Positions 20,356-31,032 are shown, numbered from the stretch's first letter. The stretch is 64,000 bases of DNA from Dendrophyllia cribrosa (GCA_024195265.1 JAJLRJ010000008.1:23252958-23316957), one strand, 5' to 3'. Notes: generated by a model from the letters alone, not told the origin. Numbers and translations: made by a program.

Positions 20356-21873
20356 AAGGTTTAAACGAATAAATCTTTCTCTTCTTTTTTTGTTTTGTTT
20401 TGCTATCGTGAGATAGCAAAGTTTTTCTCTTCTTTTGCGGCGTAAAACAAATAAGTTCTGTCTTCAAACAAACGGTTTGAGATCGTGGACAAATATTGAA
20501 TGATGATAATCTTCGTGGATAAATAGTAACTACTTGCGATTGAACACGACTTCGCAAGTAAACTCGAAATTCAAATGTAGTAAACGATACCCGGAAAATA
20601 AATCTTTTTCGAGGGAATTACCTCAGTTGAAAGTTCTTTTCTTGACCTGTTTCCCGTCTTCGCTGTTTTTACGAAGTAGAGATACTACCCGGATTCTCCA
20701 CCACTGTAACGATAGGTTTTAAGCGTGTTTTGCAGAGATAAATCTTGATAACGCGCGTCGATGCGCTGGACTGGAAAAACGATTGAACGTCGGTTGAACT
20801 GTGATATTTGGCGGGGGGGAAAGCTCGGTGAGCAGACAACTTAGCGGCGTGGCACTCGTCACAAAATGCCAGAGGTATACGGTCGTTGTAACTCGTCCGT
20901 ATTAGCGAAGCAGAAAACGGTGGAACAGAACTGGAACTCTTCAAGGTTTATTCGTGGTCTTCTCACGTACACACTATAACACTCGTGGGTAACTCGGACA
21001 TGTCGAAGGCAATTCGGAGGTAATTCGGAGGTAAATCAAATTGTACAATGTACAAGCTTGCTTATATGTGCTCTCGATATGCTAATACAGTTCAAATAAA
21101 GTTCGGCAAGCCTTTCAACTAAAATTAAGTTTACAGCAGAGTAAATAACTAAGGTGACCATTATTAAAAATAAGCTCTTGGAAAGGATATTCAATGCAGC
21201 TGAAAACACCTAAGTCCTTCCAGAATATTGCGTTGGACTAAAGTAATTATTACTAATTTCCTGATTTTAGTAATTCTTGCCGCCGCTCGTTGCGTCTAGC
21301 TAACAAAATAATTGTGTCCAACAACTTCGGTGTTGCCTCCAGTTCCCATTTATTTTATTTAAGGAGGACAGGAGACTAAGTACACGTTCAGAAGAGACTG
21401 GGAACGAGAATGTCTCAACTTCAAATTTCGATGCCATTGTGGCCATGCAACCCAACCTCTCCACTAAAACCAGAAATTCCATCTCTCCCTCCGACGTTGC
21501 TAATATTTTGTGGTGCACCCTTCCCCGAACTTCGCGAGGTTCTGCGAGACACGTATTTCTAGTTATTACTAATTTCCTGATTTTAGGTCATGTTTACAAT
21601 GAGTTGATAATGAACAGAAAGTTGAGGAGACTAATGTTTAAACAGCATTCTTTTCCAATTTCGAAAAAGCAATAACGATCGGAACTTTTGATCTAAAGTA
21701 ATAACAAAAAGGGTCTTATAAACAACAAGTCTGAATAAACATACGTTTTTAAAAGGATTTCACATCTACGAGGTATTTACTTAGAAAAACTTAATTCTAA
21801 ATGACACTAAATATGAATAGTTTTTGGTTTGAGTTCCTTTTAAATAATATTAAAGAAATAAAAAACGCGCCGA
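20356..21873. other. Possible 5' leader/LTR of the gag element and unannotated DNA
   Basis: Upstream of gag (- strand) there are a GAATAAACC motif near 20,950, a TATA-like stretch, and a TGG-initial primer-site-like sequence (TGGTGGAGAATCCGGGTA) near 20,687-20,704. These would fit one 5' LTR, but no matching 3' LTR was found. A 23-bp direct repeat (TTATTACTAATTTCCTGATT + TTA) occurs near 21,247 and 21,563. ORFs at 21,300-21,675 have no recognisable domain. Confidence 0.3.
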
Positions 21874-22007
21874 GTGCATTATTGAGTTATATAAGCACGC
21901 GGGAATTTTTAAGAACATGAGAGAAGTACGAGCCAAAGGCGAGTGCTTCTCGCACTTCTCAAGTGTTCTTAAAAATTCCCAAGTGCTTATATAACTCAAC
22001 AATGCAC
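21874..22007. repeat. Hairpin element, ~134 bp
   Basis: Left arm GTGCATTATTGAGTTATATA and its continuation AGCAC...GGGAATTTTTAAGAACA pair with the right arm (TGTTCTTAAAAATTCCC...TATATAACTCAACAATGCAC). The loop centre reads CGAGCCAAAGGCGAGTGC. Confidence 0.8.
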
Positions 22008-22146
22008 GAGGAACAAGTTTTTTTATTTCTTTTATAAAATGAAAACGGTTTTAATGAATCTTACGTCACGCGCGTGCTTTATCGAGTTATAATGAACTCG
22101 GTTTGACCAATCATAGCGCGCGCATTTTCTTCAACATTTTATAATT

Positions 22147-22336
22147 AACAATTGGTTCATGCTTTAGCGTGCACTATCGAGTTATGGAGCACGTGGGAAG
22201 TTTGGAGAGCACGAAAGAAGCGTAAGAGTTGCCCGAGGCGATAGCCGAGGGCAACTCTAGCTTCTTGAGTGCTTTCCAAACTTCCCACGTGCTCCATAAC
22301 TCGATAGTGCACAACTAAAAGCATGAACCAATTGTT
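22147..22336. repeat. Long palindrome, ~190 bp
   Basis: Outer arms AACAATTGGTTCATGCTTT / AAGCATGAACCAATTGTT and inner arms GTGCACTATCGAGTTATGGA / TCCATAACTCGATAGTGCAC pair closely. The centre is GCCCGAGGCGATAGCCGAGG + GC. It resembles the hairpin at 21,874, so both may be one fold-back family. Confidence 0.8.
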
Positions 22337-22487
22337 TTATAACATAGCCGGTGGAATTGTGCATCAAATCCGACGCGAATTCTGGCGAAGCGATTTGCTC
22401 ACGCTATCAGCGTGCACTATCGGGATTTTGAGCACGCTTACGTATACTGAATTTGATTGCGCGGCTCTGCTAGCTATGTTATAAAAG
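22337..22487. repeat. Fold-back with short arms
   Basis: TTATAACATAGCCGG at the left faces GCTAGCTATGTTATAA at the right. The interior has no coding signal. Confidence 0.45.
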
Positions 22488-23028
22488 GATATAATGGTCG
22501 TGACAACGGTGATGTTACACGGGACGATTCGCAACGACGATTTTTAGCGCAATAAAATTAACCACAAGTGTGTTACACGAAACAACTTGAGCAAAATTCG
22601 TGTTGTTGCGTTGCAAGTTTCTTGAAGCTAAAATCAAAAACTTGCAACAAAAAAATTGCGTAGAAATCGTCCGTGAACCAATGTCGCGCTAATGTTTTAG
22701 ATGCGCTCGCGCAAAATAGAAGACAACAGAGGCGCGCGCGCGACAAATAATTACTAATACTAAGCACATAGAAAACGTTTCCAAGCATCTGTTTTCACAA
22801 TAGTGCATTTGTGCCTTTTGGCTATTGATTTAACTCTCTTTCTCTTTCATTTACATTTAAGAAAAATGTGTTTATTGTCGGACAAATTTATTATCCTGAA
22901 TAACTGGGGACACGGTAACAAGATGGACAGAAACGCGGGCGCAGAATTCCAAATTCCACAAATGACAAAAAATGATTATGACGTTTTGTGACGTAACTAA
23001 TGCAAGTTGAATTTTTTTCAACATCCAG
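22488..23028. other. Upstream region of the PAM2 gene's first visible exon
   Basis: No gene was recognised. It contains repeated AACGACGATTTT / AAATCGTCCGTG-like blocks that may be another MITE, and a GCGCGCGCG run near 22,732. A promoter could lie here but no decisive TATA or initiator was identified. Confidence 0.35.
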
Positions 23029-23139
23029 CAAGATGTTCTTTTCACCTTTCTGGACACTTTTCGTAATAGTACGGGAAACAATAACAGATGCGCTTCAAGC
23101 GAATATTGAAAAGAAGAACAAAGCCGATTTCAGCACAAG
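23029..23139 (+). CDS. Candidate 5' exon A of the PAM2 gene
   Basis: A polypyrimidine/AG acceptor (TTTTTTTCAACATCCAG) precedes it and a strong donor (AAG|GTAAGG) follows. From the ATG at 23,033 it encodes 35 residues beginning MFFSPFWTLFVIVRETITDA plus two bases of a split codon. That phase fits exon B exactly. The N-terminal stretch is hydrophobic. Whether the ATG is the true start or the exon is internal is not settled. Assignment to the same transcript as the PAM2 exons rests on order and phase only. Confidence 0.45.
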
Positions 23140-23821
23140 GTAAGGTATTTTATTACTTTTTTGATTCGCAAAGGGCAACAATTTCGAGGGTTTTTGAAGG
23201 TTGATTTACACTTGCGCGCCAAAAGTCTTACATGTATATAATTCATACTGGTGTTATAACACGCGCTGTCTGTAGATGATGTTGTATTTATCTGTACTTG
23301 AACTCAACTCCGTGTGTTTACAGAAAAACTTTGACCATTTTTAACGTTGTTCAACTGTTCCTAACTTTTAAGCAGATATATAATTTTGTTTTCGAAATAA
23401 CGACAGCAACCTCCCCTCCTCCCTCACACAGGGCCATACACACAAGAACATTCGCATCTGAACTTGAACATAACAACAATAACAATAATAATCTTTAATT
23501 ACATCCACAACTGAGCAATTTACATTTTTAGATAGCTAATAAAAGAAGGAAAAAATGAAGTCACAGAAAGCAGTCATCAACAACGGAACTGTAACAACAG
23601 CAAATAGAATAATCCAACGTGAACGGTTTCTTCAAGTTTAAGCTGTCATTTCTGATCGGAACAACTTACTTACTAAAATTCGCGATCTAAAAGTAAAGAC
23701 GGAAACTTGATTAATAGTAAAAATTAAAGGAATACAATGAACTACAATTTCGCTATATAAAAACAACACCACATAAAAAATATTTTAAAATTTGTTATTT
23801 TATATAATTTTTTTGTTTCAG

Positions 23822-23873
23822 CTCTGGTGACTACGTTACCGTTTTTGGACAAATTTTGACTCCGGACATCCCG
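23822..23873 (+). CDS. Candidate exon B of the PAM2 gene
   Basis: A 52-nt exon lies between TTTTTTTGTTTCAG and GTAAGG. It completes the split Ser codon from exon A and encodes SGDYVTVFGQILTPDIP, ending in phase 0. Both splice sites and the frame are preserved in both unit 2 versions, except for the donor lost at 56,451. No domain is recognised. Confidence 0.5.
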
Positions 23874-24242
23874 GTAAGGAATAAACATCCCGAATACTAG
23901 TGTGAATTACAAGAAAAAAATCTAAACTTCTGTCTCAAGGCTAACGTAATTAAAAAAAAACAAAGGAAACATTTTTAAACGATAGTATTTTACTTTTGGA
24001 AACTAATGGAAATATATATTACAATTACGAAAAGACTCAGTAAAGAAAAAAAAAACAAGAAAACGGTAAAAAAAAAACCCATGCAAACACTGTTTATTTT
24101 AAAGCTTGGTGCTTATTTGTAAGCTGTGAATTTGACATCGTTACAAACAAATCAATCAAATAGAACATAACAAGGTTAAGAATGCAATTTATTAGTGTTA
24201 TATTCAAGAGACAATAAACAATACCCACATCATAACAATTAA

Positions 24243-24632
24243 GCCCGGTTTCCATATAATCGCAAGGATCGCAAGGATCGCAGCGAAAAAAGTGTTGTGC
24301 GACCCTTGCGATCATATGGAAACCAAAAACTTTGCGATCCTTGCGATCGTTACGATCCTTGCAATCCTTGCGATTGCGATCGCAGAGATAAAAAATTTTT
24401 CTCTCTGCGATCCTTGCGATAGAGAGGTTTTTATATGGAAACCAGTCTTGCGATCCTTGCGATCCAAAATGTCCCAGAAAGCATTGCACCCCAAAGCCTT
24501 GTATTTCATAATGCACTTAAAGTTTATCGGATCCAGGCCTACTCGACGTTTCCTTGCGATTGCTGTGATCATATGGAAACCTGAGGTCTCAGCGATCGCA
24601 AGGATCGCTGCGATCGTTGCGATTATACAGGC
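24243..24632. repeat. Fold-back rich in CGCAAGGATCG motifs
   Basis: About 390 bp are built from repeats of CGCAAGGATCG and its inverse CGATCCTTGCG, with CATATGGAAACC / GGTTTCCATATAA at several points. The outer ends GCCCGGTTTCCATATAATCG and CGATTATACAGGC are roughly inverse. The many internal palindromes let it fold in several ways. ORFs on both strands (24,094-24,660) arise from this repetition. Confidence 0.7.
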
Positions 24633-24668
24633 TTTGAACAGCCAACCAATAGAATCTTAAGCGTGGCC

Positions 24669-24773
24669 GAGGAGTTTGACTTCTGGATCAGTTAGTGATT
24701 AGAGCTGGGCTTGAACCCGGGACCTCCGGATTCCATGTCCATCACCCTTACAACTCGACCACGGTAACTCCTC
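24669..24773 (-). tRNA. tRNA-Ser/Leu-type tRNA-like element with ~30-bp insertion
   Basis: On the - strand the acceptor GAGGAGTT pairs with AACTCCTC. There is an A-box-like GTGGTCGAGTTG, an anticodon-arm-like GATGGACATGGAATCC and a B box GGTTCAAGCCC. About 30 bp follow the B box before the 3' acceptor half. Total length is 105 bp. The layout matches the Phe-like copies: extra sequence between the B box and the 3' acceptor. The anticodon loop lacks U33, so a working tRNA is doubtful; it may be a SINE head or tRNA pseudogene. Confidence 0.45.
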
Positions 24774-25714
24774 TACAAATATTTGTCCCTATGATATATC
24801 AATTATTGGGCAAGGTTTCACAAAATATTGTGATTCGGTTGTGGTAAATAATTGATCTGCTCACCACTGACAATTTACGATATTTTGCGATAGCCGAGTT
24901 CAATAATTGCTTTATCATTCGTTCACCGAGTTTGTTTTTCAATTTAATATTTTTTCATAACTGCTAAAACAGAGCAGAAATCGGGCTGCCATTGTAGAGG
25001 ACGGGAGCAGAACAATTATTCGCAGCAAAACAACTTTGCACCGTTGTGCGCTTGAGCAGAATTATTTGTAGGCAGTTATTCGCTGGTCACGTGGTGGGCT
25101 CTCAGCCAATGTAAAGGAGGAAAAATGAATCGAATGATAAAAACAATCAGTGTCTGTAAAAAGGTTATTTGCTATTTGTCACCTAAAACATAAAAAACAT
25201 ACATTAAAAATATAAAACTACTTGGATATCTTCCTGCAAATAAAATAAACTTTATATACTTTATATTACTCTAACTAGTTTTAAGTAAGTTATCACTATC
25301 TAGACGCAAGGAATTTTCTAGCAATTTTTAACATCGCTAAAGAAAAAATGTCAACAATTTATTCGCTTAACACCTTTTGCCTTAATGTTAAACGTTTAGG
25401 TTAAAGGTATTAAGAGAATAAATTGTTGATAAGTGACCACAGAATAACAACTACTCTTACTATCAATAGAAATAGATGCCCCAAATTGTAAATTTAAAAG
25501 CAACCCATTTTATAGCACAGATATTTTTGTTTGATTAACAAGCGATGTTCTTTCTTCTCATCAAAACATTATTTAGTTGTTCATTAATTCATCAAAAAAG
25601 CAAATAATTATTCCAGTTTGATCACCTATAGTGAGAAAATAACTACATAACGGCTGTCTACTATCGGATCACAAAATAACAAAGGTCATTTTCATGTTTC
25701 ATATAACAATCAAG
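24774..25714. other. Intron-like sequence before the repeat exon
   Basis: AT-rich, no gene recognised. The inverted stretch CAACAATTTATTCGCTTAA (near 25,352) and TTAAGAGAATAAATTGTTG (near 25,407) could form a ~75-bp hairpin. Confidence 0.4.
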
Positions 25715-28700
25715 AGAGAAACCAACAAAGCAACAGTCACCAGTCAGTGGTCCGTTTGCTGTGATAGAGTGGAGTTAACGCGACAGGATCTCACAGAAAC
25801 AACACCCAGCGGTCCTGCACCAGGGAGCTGTGATGAAGTGCAGTTAACGCGACAGGCCCTCACAGAAACAACACCAAGCAACCCTGCACCAGTGAGCTGT
25901 GATAGAGTGGAGTTAACGCGACAGGGCCTCACAGAAACAACACCAAGCAACCCTGCACCAGTGAGCTGTGATAGAGTGGAGTTAACGCGACAGGACCTCA
26001 CAGAAACAACACCAAGCAACCCTGCACCAGGGAGCTGTGATGAAGTGCAGTTAACTCGACAGGCCCTCACAGAAACAACACCAAGCAACCCTGCACCAGT
26101 GAGCTGTGATAGAGTGGAGTTAACGCGACAGGACCTCACAGAAACAACACCCAGCAGTTCTGCACCAGTGAGCTGTGATGGAGTGGAGTTAACGCGACTG
26201 GCCCTCACAGAAACAACACCCAGCAGCCCTGCACCAGGGAGCTGTGATGGAGTGCAGTTAACGCAACAGGCCCTCACAGAAACAACACCCAGCGGTCCTG
26301 CACCAGGGAGCTGTGATGGAGTGCAGTTAACGCAACAGGCCCTCACAGAAACAACACCCAGCAGCCCTGCACTAGTGAGATGTGATGGAGTGGAGTTAAC
26401 GCAACAGGCCCTCACAGAAACAACACCCAGCAGCCCTGCACCAGTGAGCTGTGATGGAGTGGAGTTAACGCGACAGGCCCTCACAGAAACAACGCCCAGC
26501 AGTTCTGCACTAGTGAGCAGTAAAGGAGTGGAGTTAACGCGACAGTCCCACACAGAAACAACACCCAGCAGTTCTGCACCAGTGAGCTGTGATGGAGTGG
26601 AGTTCACACGTCAGGACCTCACAGAAACAACACCCAGCAGTTCTGCACCAGTGAGCTGTGATGGAGTGCAGTTAACGCGACCAGCCCACACAGAAACAAC
26701 ACCCAGCAGTCCTGCACCAGTGAGCTGTGATGGAGTGGAGTTAACGCGACAGGCCCTCACAGAAACAACACCCAGCAGTTCTGCACCAGTGAGCTGTGAT
26801 GGAGTGCAGTTAACGCGACCAGCCCACACAGAAACAACACCCAGCTCTATTTACTCCTCTCTTTTAAAAGCTGTTTTCGTTCCTCCCACCGCTGACACCA
26901 AAATTCTTCGCCACGGGTTCACAAAAAAGACCATCCAGAAAGTTTATCTCATGCCATTCGCCGTCACAAACGAAGTAAAAATAATCATGTTTCAACACAA
27001 AGTAATTCAAAACATACTCCCAACCCGCGTCTCACTTAATCGAGATGGCCTCCTAGAAAACCCTATATGCAACTTATGCAATGCCGAGAAACAAACTCTA
27101 GATCACCTGCTAATAAACTGCGCTCTCACAATCGATTTTTGGACCCTGTTTCAAAACTGGTGGTACCAAAAAACATGTGAAATGATAACGTTAACTACAA
27201 GCCATATACTTTACGGCCGGCATGATAGAACAAAGCATTGGCAAACACTAAACTATTGTCTATTAATTGCCAAATATTGTATCTTTTGCACAAGCCTTCG
27301 CGGAAACGTCTTAGATTTCGAATGTTTTATACTGAGTGTTCAAGAAAAACGTAAAATTCTTAAAGAAATAGCGACTACAAAAAAAGCACTTCCGAAGTAT
27401 TATCGCACCTGGGCACCACTTCTCTAGTTTTTTACTTTACTTTTGTACATTTTTTTTTTCTCGTATGTGTAAACTACGTAAATGCTACTGACACTGTAAT
27501 AGTAAAATATCTTTGTAATAGCAAAATATCTGTGTATATTTCTGTTATTTTTGTTATTTGTTATTGGTTTCTTTAATAAAACTGTTAAAAAAAAAACAAC
27601 AACAACAACAACACCCAGCAGTCCTGCACCAGTGAGCTGTGATGGAGTGGAGTTAACGCCTCAGGCCCTCACAGAAACAACACCCAGCAGTGCTGCACCA
27701 GTGAGTTGTGATGGATTGGAGGTAACGCGACAGGCCCTCACAGATACAACACCCAGCAGTTGTGCACCAGTGAGCTGTGATAGAGTGGAGTTAACGCAAC
27801 CGGCCCTCACAGAAACAATACCCAGCAGTGCTGCACCAGTGAGCTGTGATGGAGTGGAGGTAACGCAACCGACCCTCACAGAAACAATACCCAGCTGTTC
27901 TGCACCAGTGAGCTGTGATGGAGTGGAGTTAACGCAACCGGCCCTCACAGAAACAACACCCAGCAGTTCTGCACCAGTGAGCTGTGATGGAGTGGAGTTA
28001 ACGCAACCGGCCCTCACAGAAACAATACCCAGCAGTTCTGCACCAGTGAGCTGTGATGGAGTGGAGTTAACGCAACCGGCCCTAACAGAAACAACACCCA
28101 GCAGTTCTGCACCAGTGAGCTGTGATGGAGTGGAGTTAACGCAACCGGCCCTCACAGAAACAACACCCAGCAGTGCTGCACCAGTGAGCTGTGATGGAGT
28201 GGAGTTAACGCAACCGGCCCACACAGAAACAATACCCAGCAGTTCTGCACCAGTGAGCTGTGATGGAGTGGAGTTAACGCAACCGGCCCTCACAGAAACA
28301 ACACCCAGCAGTGCTGCACCAGTGAGCTGTGATGGAGTGGAGTTCACACGACAGGCCCTCACAGAAACAACACCCAGCAGTGCTGCACCAGTGAGCTATG
28401 ATGGATTGGAGGTAACGCAACCGGCCCTCACAGTGACAACACCCAGCAGTTGTGCATCAGTGAGCTGTGATAGAGTGGAGTTAACGCAACAGGCCCTCAC
28501 AGAAACAACACCCACCAGTGCTGCACCAGTGAGCTATGATGGATTGGAGGTAACGCAACAGGCCCTCACAGTGACAACACCCAGCAGTTGTGCATCAGTG
28601 AGCTGTGATAGAGTGGAGTTAACGCAACAGGCCCTCACAGAAACAACACTCATCAGTCCTGCACCAGTGAGCTGTGAGGAAGTAGACTTAGCACAACTAA

Positions 28701-28887
28701 CCCACACTGCAACAACACCTAGCAGTCCCGCACCAGCGAGCTGTGAGAAAGTGGAGTTTACATCACATGCCCAATTTACTGAAGCCACAGTTAGCAGTAT
28801 TGGCTCCATGAGCTTCAGTAAAGTACAATACTCCAGCAAAGGCCTCCAAGATGCACCAGCAAGTAGTTGTGGTGTTGGTAATGAAGT
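25715..28887 (+). CDS. Large repeat-coding exon C of the PAM2 gene, split by a LINE
   Basis: The frame is open from before 25,715 to the LINE stop at 27,427, then reopens (27,551-28,891) in the same frame. It encodes ~15 and ~17 copies of a 23-residue repeat with core SCDGVELT followed by TETTPSS. The repeat is rich in Thr, Ser and Pro with one Cys per unit. The end is clear: a unique tail (VSSIGSMSFSKVQYSSKGLQ...) reaches a consensus donor, GTAAGT at 28,888, whose phase fits the PAM2 exon at 30,797. The start is uncertain; an acceptor ending at 25,714 is one option. Because the LINE brings stops and its own 3' end, this allele may give a truncated product unless spliced around. Open antisense frames show that openness alone is weak evidence. 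Confidence 0.5.
25757..26845 (+). repeat. 69-bp coding minisatellite, first block (~15 units)
   Basis: Monomers of 69 bp run CTGTGATGGAGTGGAGTTAA ... CTCACAGAAACAACACCCAG. Unit-specific variants (CGACAGG versus CAACAGG; AGCAACCCT, AGCGGTCCT, AGCAGTTCT) show block-wise copying: units 2, 3 and 5 share AGCAACCC and GATAGAGTGG. Confidence 0.95.
26846..27606 (+). mobile_element. 5'-truncated LINE (L1/Tx1-like) 3' end with target duplication
   Basis: The insert begins abruptly after AACAACACCCAGC (26,833-26,845) and ends with an A-run and AAC repeats before the second AACAACACCCAGC (27,607-27,619). Its frame encodes the C-terminal part of a LINE ORF2, with a zf-RVT-type motif CNLCNAEKQTLDHLLINC (CX2CX8HX4C), and stops at 27,425-27,427. 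A ~170-bp 3' UTR follows. Orientation matches the host gene. LINE plus one target copy equals 774 bp, divisible by 3, so the repeat frame is in phase on both sides. Confidence 0.85.
27620..28760 (+). repeat. 69-bp coding minisatellite, second block (~17 units)
   Basis: Same monomer as the first block, but mostly of the CAACCGGCC subtype (TQPALTET in protein). The last two or three units are divergent (GTGAGGAAGTAGACTTAGC), as expected at an array edge. A two-unit super-repeat (GATTGGAGG unit followed by GATAGAGTGG unit) occurs twice near 28,390-28,640. Confidence 0.9.
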
Positions 28888-29467
28888 GTAAGTAGTCTGA
28901 TTTACATTGCGATATATTTTGTGTGTAAGTAGCACCCACCCACCCTGTGTGCGATCTAAATAATTCTTCAGTTTAAATAAAAACAGAAAATAATCTGGAA
29001 TTTTTATAATTTCATACTTGCTTTACAAATGACATTAAGTAATCAACATACCTAAAAAGAGTCTTTCTGTTGAAACAAGAGATAGTTTTGGCGTTTGAAA
29101 AAATGAGTGACACCTTCAGTGTGAAACAGATACTCTAGACACAGGCGGCTTTACAATGAAAGGCTCCTATGAGCCAACTGAAGAATATGGAACATTATTT
29201 TTATACTGGGCTGATGGCAGACCAGGAGTCATTTTGTTCTCGGCATGCATTTTAGTTTACTATGTGCCTTACCAGCCCCACACACCAAGGGTAAATGAAA
29301 GCCATTATCACAATATGTCACCCAAACATAAAAGTAGGTGGAGTACACATGAGTAATCATGGCTTGAAAGGACTCCACAGTCAACGACATAAAAGGTTTC
29401 CTCAGTCAACTATTAAATCACTATCACCCTTTTTAACAATGCATCTGCCAACATCCCATGCCTGTGC

Positions 29468-29549
29468 AATAGGCCATTTCCGAGTTATGTTACACCTCGT
29501 TGTCAAAGCGAGGCTAGGTGCACAACCTTTCATATGAAAATGAGTTTTC

Positions 29550-29580
<31 letters not shown>

Positions 29581-29645
29581 TGAAAGGTTTCGCACCTAGC
29601 CTCGCTTTGATAGAGAGGGTTATGGCAACTCGGAAATGGCCTATT
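29468..29645. mobile_element. Palindromic MITE, ~178 bp
   Basis: Ends AATAGGCCATTTCCGAGTT and AACTCGGAAATGGCCTATT are perfect inverses. Inner arms (CGAGGCTAGGTGC, CTTTCATATGAAAATGAGTT and complements) make it almost fully palindromic around ATTCACATGCAAAT. Confidence 0.85.
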
Positions 29646-30293
29646 ACTTGCTGGTGTGTGGACAGGTCGGTTGTTTAAAAGAATGACCATGCCTCAAGAA
29701 AAAATATAGTCTAGTGATTGGTTAGAATTCCTCATTAGAAGTAAAGGATGTGCATTTGAAATGTAGTAGCAGTCAGATAGAAGCAGGGCACAACTTATTC
29801 CCTGATGGTGACAGTAATAAAAAACCTCTGATTTATATTTATAAATTTTATATACTTTTTTAGCCCGACTTGTATATACAGCACAACTTGAAAATCAGTC
29901 ACAAGTTCTTTTAATTATGTTATATATTTTATTAATAATTATTAGCACTGTTTTCAATTGATCTGTCAAAGTCATTTGCTACACACTCTGTGATTGGCTA
30001 ACAAATCTTGTGCTGCTATTTCAACCAATCAGAAGTAAAACCAAAACCATTTATTGGGACTTGCTCGCACAAGTTGACCTGCACTTGGCACACATATTTG
30101 CTTTCAATGAATTTATTGGATTGTCTACATCTGTTGTGATTGGCCAAAGTAATTACTTTGATTTTGGATTTAAAAAACTCAATTTGAAAACTGCTTGAAA
30201 ATAACAGTTTTAATCGTATCAATAACAAAATTCTCGATTGTGATTGGTCATCCGCGCGCCTATTTCTCACGTAATTGGCGCGCGGTCACGTGG

Positions 30294-30353
30294 GTGTCCA
30301 ATTACAGCTATCCAATTTCAACTTTTTGAAATTGGATAGCTGTTATTGGACAC
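30294..30353. repeat. Hairpin, ~60 bp
   Basis: GTGTCCAATTACAGCTATCC and AATTTCAA pair with TTGAAATTGGATAGCTGTTA + TTGGACAC around a short CTTT loop. One internal A/T mismatch is present. Confidence 0.8.
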
Positions 30354-30532
30354 CTACGTTGCGCGCGCGTCAATCAGGTGCACTTAAATGGGTTCTTTTT
30401 CTCGCTGTTTCCTCCTCCTTTCAAACTGATAGAAAATATCCTTAACGTTTTGAGTACAAAAAACTCCACACAGACTTTTCAATCTCAAATTTTGTTATTG
30501 ATTCGATTAATTAGTAATTGAACTTCGTGTCG

Positions 30533-30631
30533 TACAATTCAGGGGTAATCATGCTCGTAATTTCAAATCGTCCTCGCGCTACGCGCTCGGCCGATTTGAA
30601 ATTACTCGCTCGATTACTCCCTGAATTGTAC
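30533..30631. repeat. Fold-back hairpin, ~99 bp
   Basis: GTACAATTCAGGGGTAAT...GTAATTTCAAATCG pairs with CGATTTGAAATTAC...ATTACTCCCTGAATTGTAC. The loop is CGCGCTACGCGCTCGG. Confidence 0.7.
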
Positions 30632-30796
30632 TCCACTCAGTCCAATTACTATTACTAATCAACGAATTTATCATAATCACAATAATAATCATTATCATGA
30701 TGACTTTATTAATGTGTCAAAAATTAAACAGCAGCCAGGAGAAACAAGAGCAACTGATCAATTTTCTCATCCAGTTATTGTTTCTTAATTTCGCAG

Positions 30797-30857
30797 GGCT
30801 AATTACACACCAAGTGGTCTCAATGTTAATGCTAATGAGTTCATTCCAGCCATGAAG
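30797..30857 (+). CDS. Exon D: first PAM2 motif
   Basis: A 61-nt exon lies between TTAATTTCGCAG and GTTTGTG. One base completes the Val codon from exon C; the rest encodes ANYTPSGLNVNANEFIPAMK. LNVNANEFIP fits the PAM2 consensus for binding poly(A)-binding protein. Phase ends at 0. The matching exon of unit 2 would fall beyond the window end. Confidence 0.75.
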
Positions 30858-31032
30858 GTTTGTGTTTAACACACTTGATATTTGAATTTCTCAGAACTGA
30901 GAAATAAAAAAATATCCCAGCAATAACAGTGACTTGTAGAATTTTAAAAATTGCACTGTATAGTCTAAGTATTACTTATATAATATTATTATATCATGTC
31001 CTTATTTGACATACTTTTTTTTCCATCTTTAG

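Larger units (their letters stand above)
28888..30796. other. Intron between exon C and PAM2 exon D
   Basis: Bounded by GTAAGT (28,888) and TTAATTTCGCAG (to 30,796). No coding exon was recognised inside. It holds a fold-back at 29,468-29,645, a hairpin at 30,294-30,353 and another at 30,533-30,631, plus several GATTGG/CCAATC boxes between 29,990 and 30,300. Confidence 0.55.

Noticed and set aside
21247..21585. A 23-bp direct repeat around ~290 bp as a possible target duplication
   Set aside because: Too long for a typical target duplication and no element ends were recognised between the copies.
25744..26829. Long - strand ORFs across the first minisatellite block
   Set aside because: A 69-bp repeat lacking stops in one antisense frame is open for its full length automatically; splice signals and the unique tail support only the + strand.
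27661..28935. - strand ORFs across the second minisatellite block
   Set aside because: Same reason; no start, splice or domain evidence.
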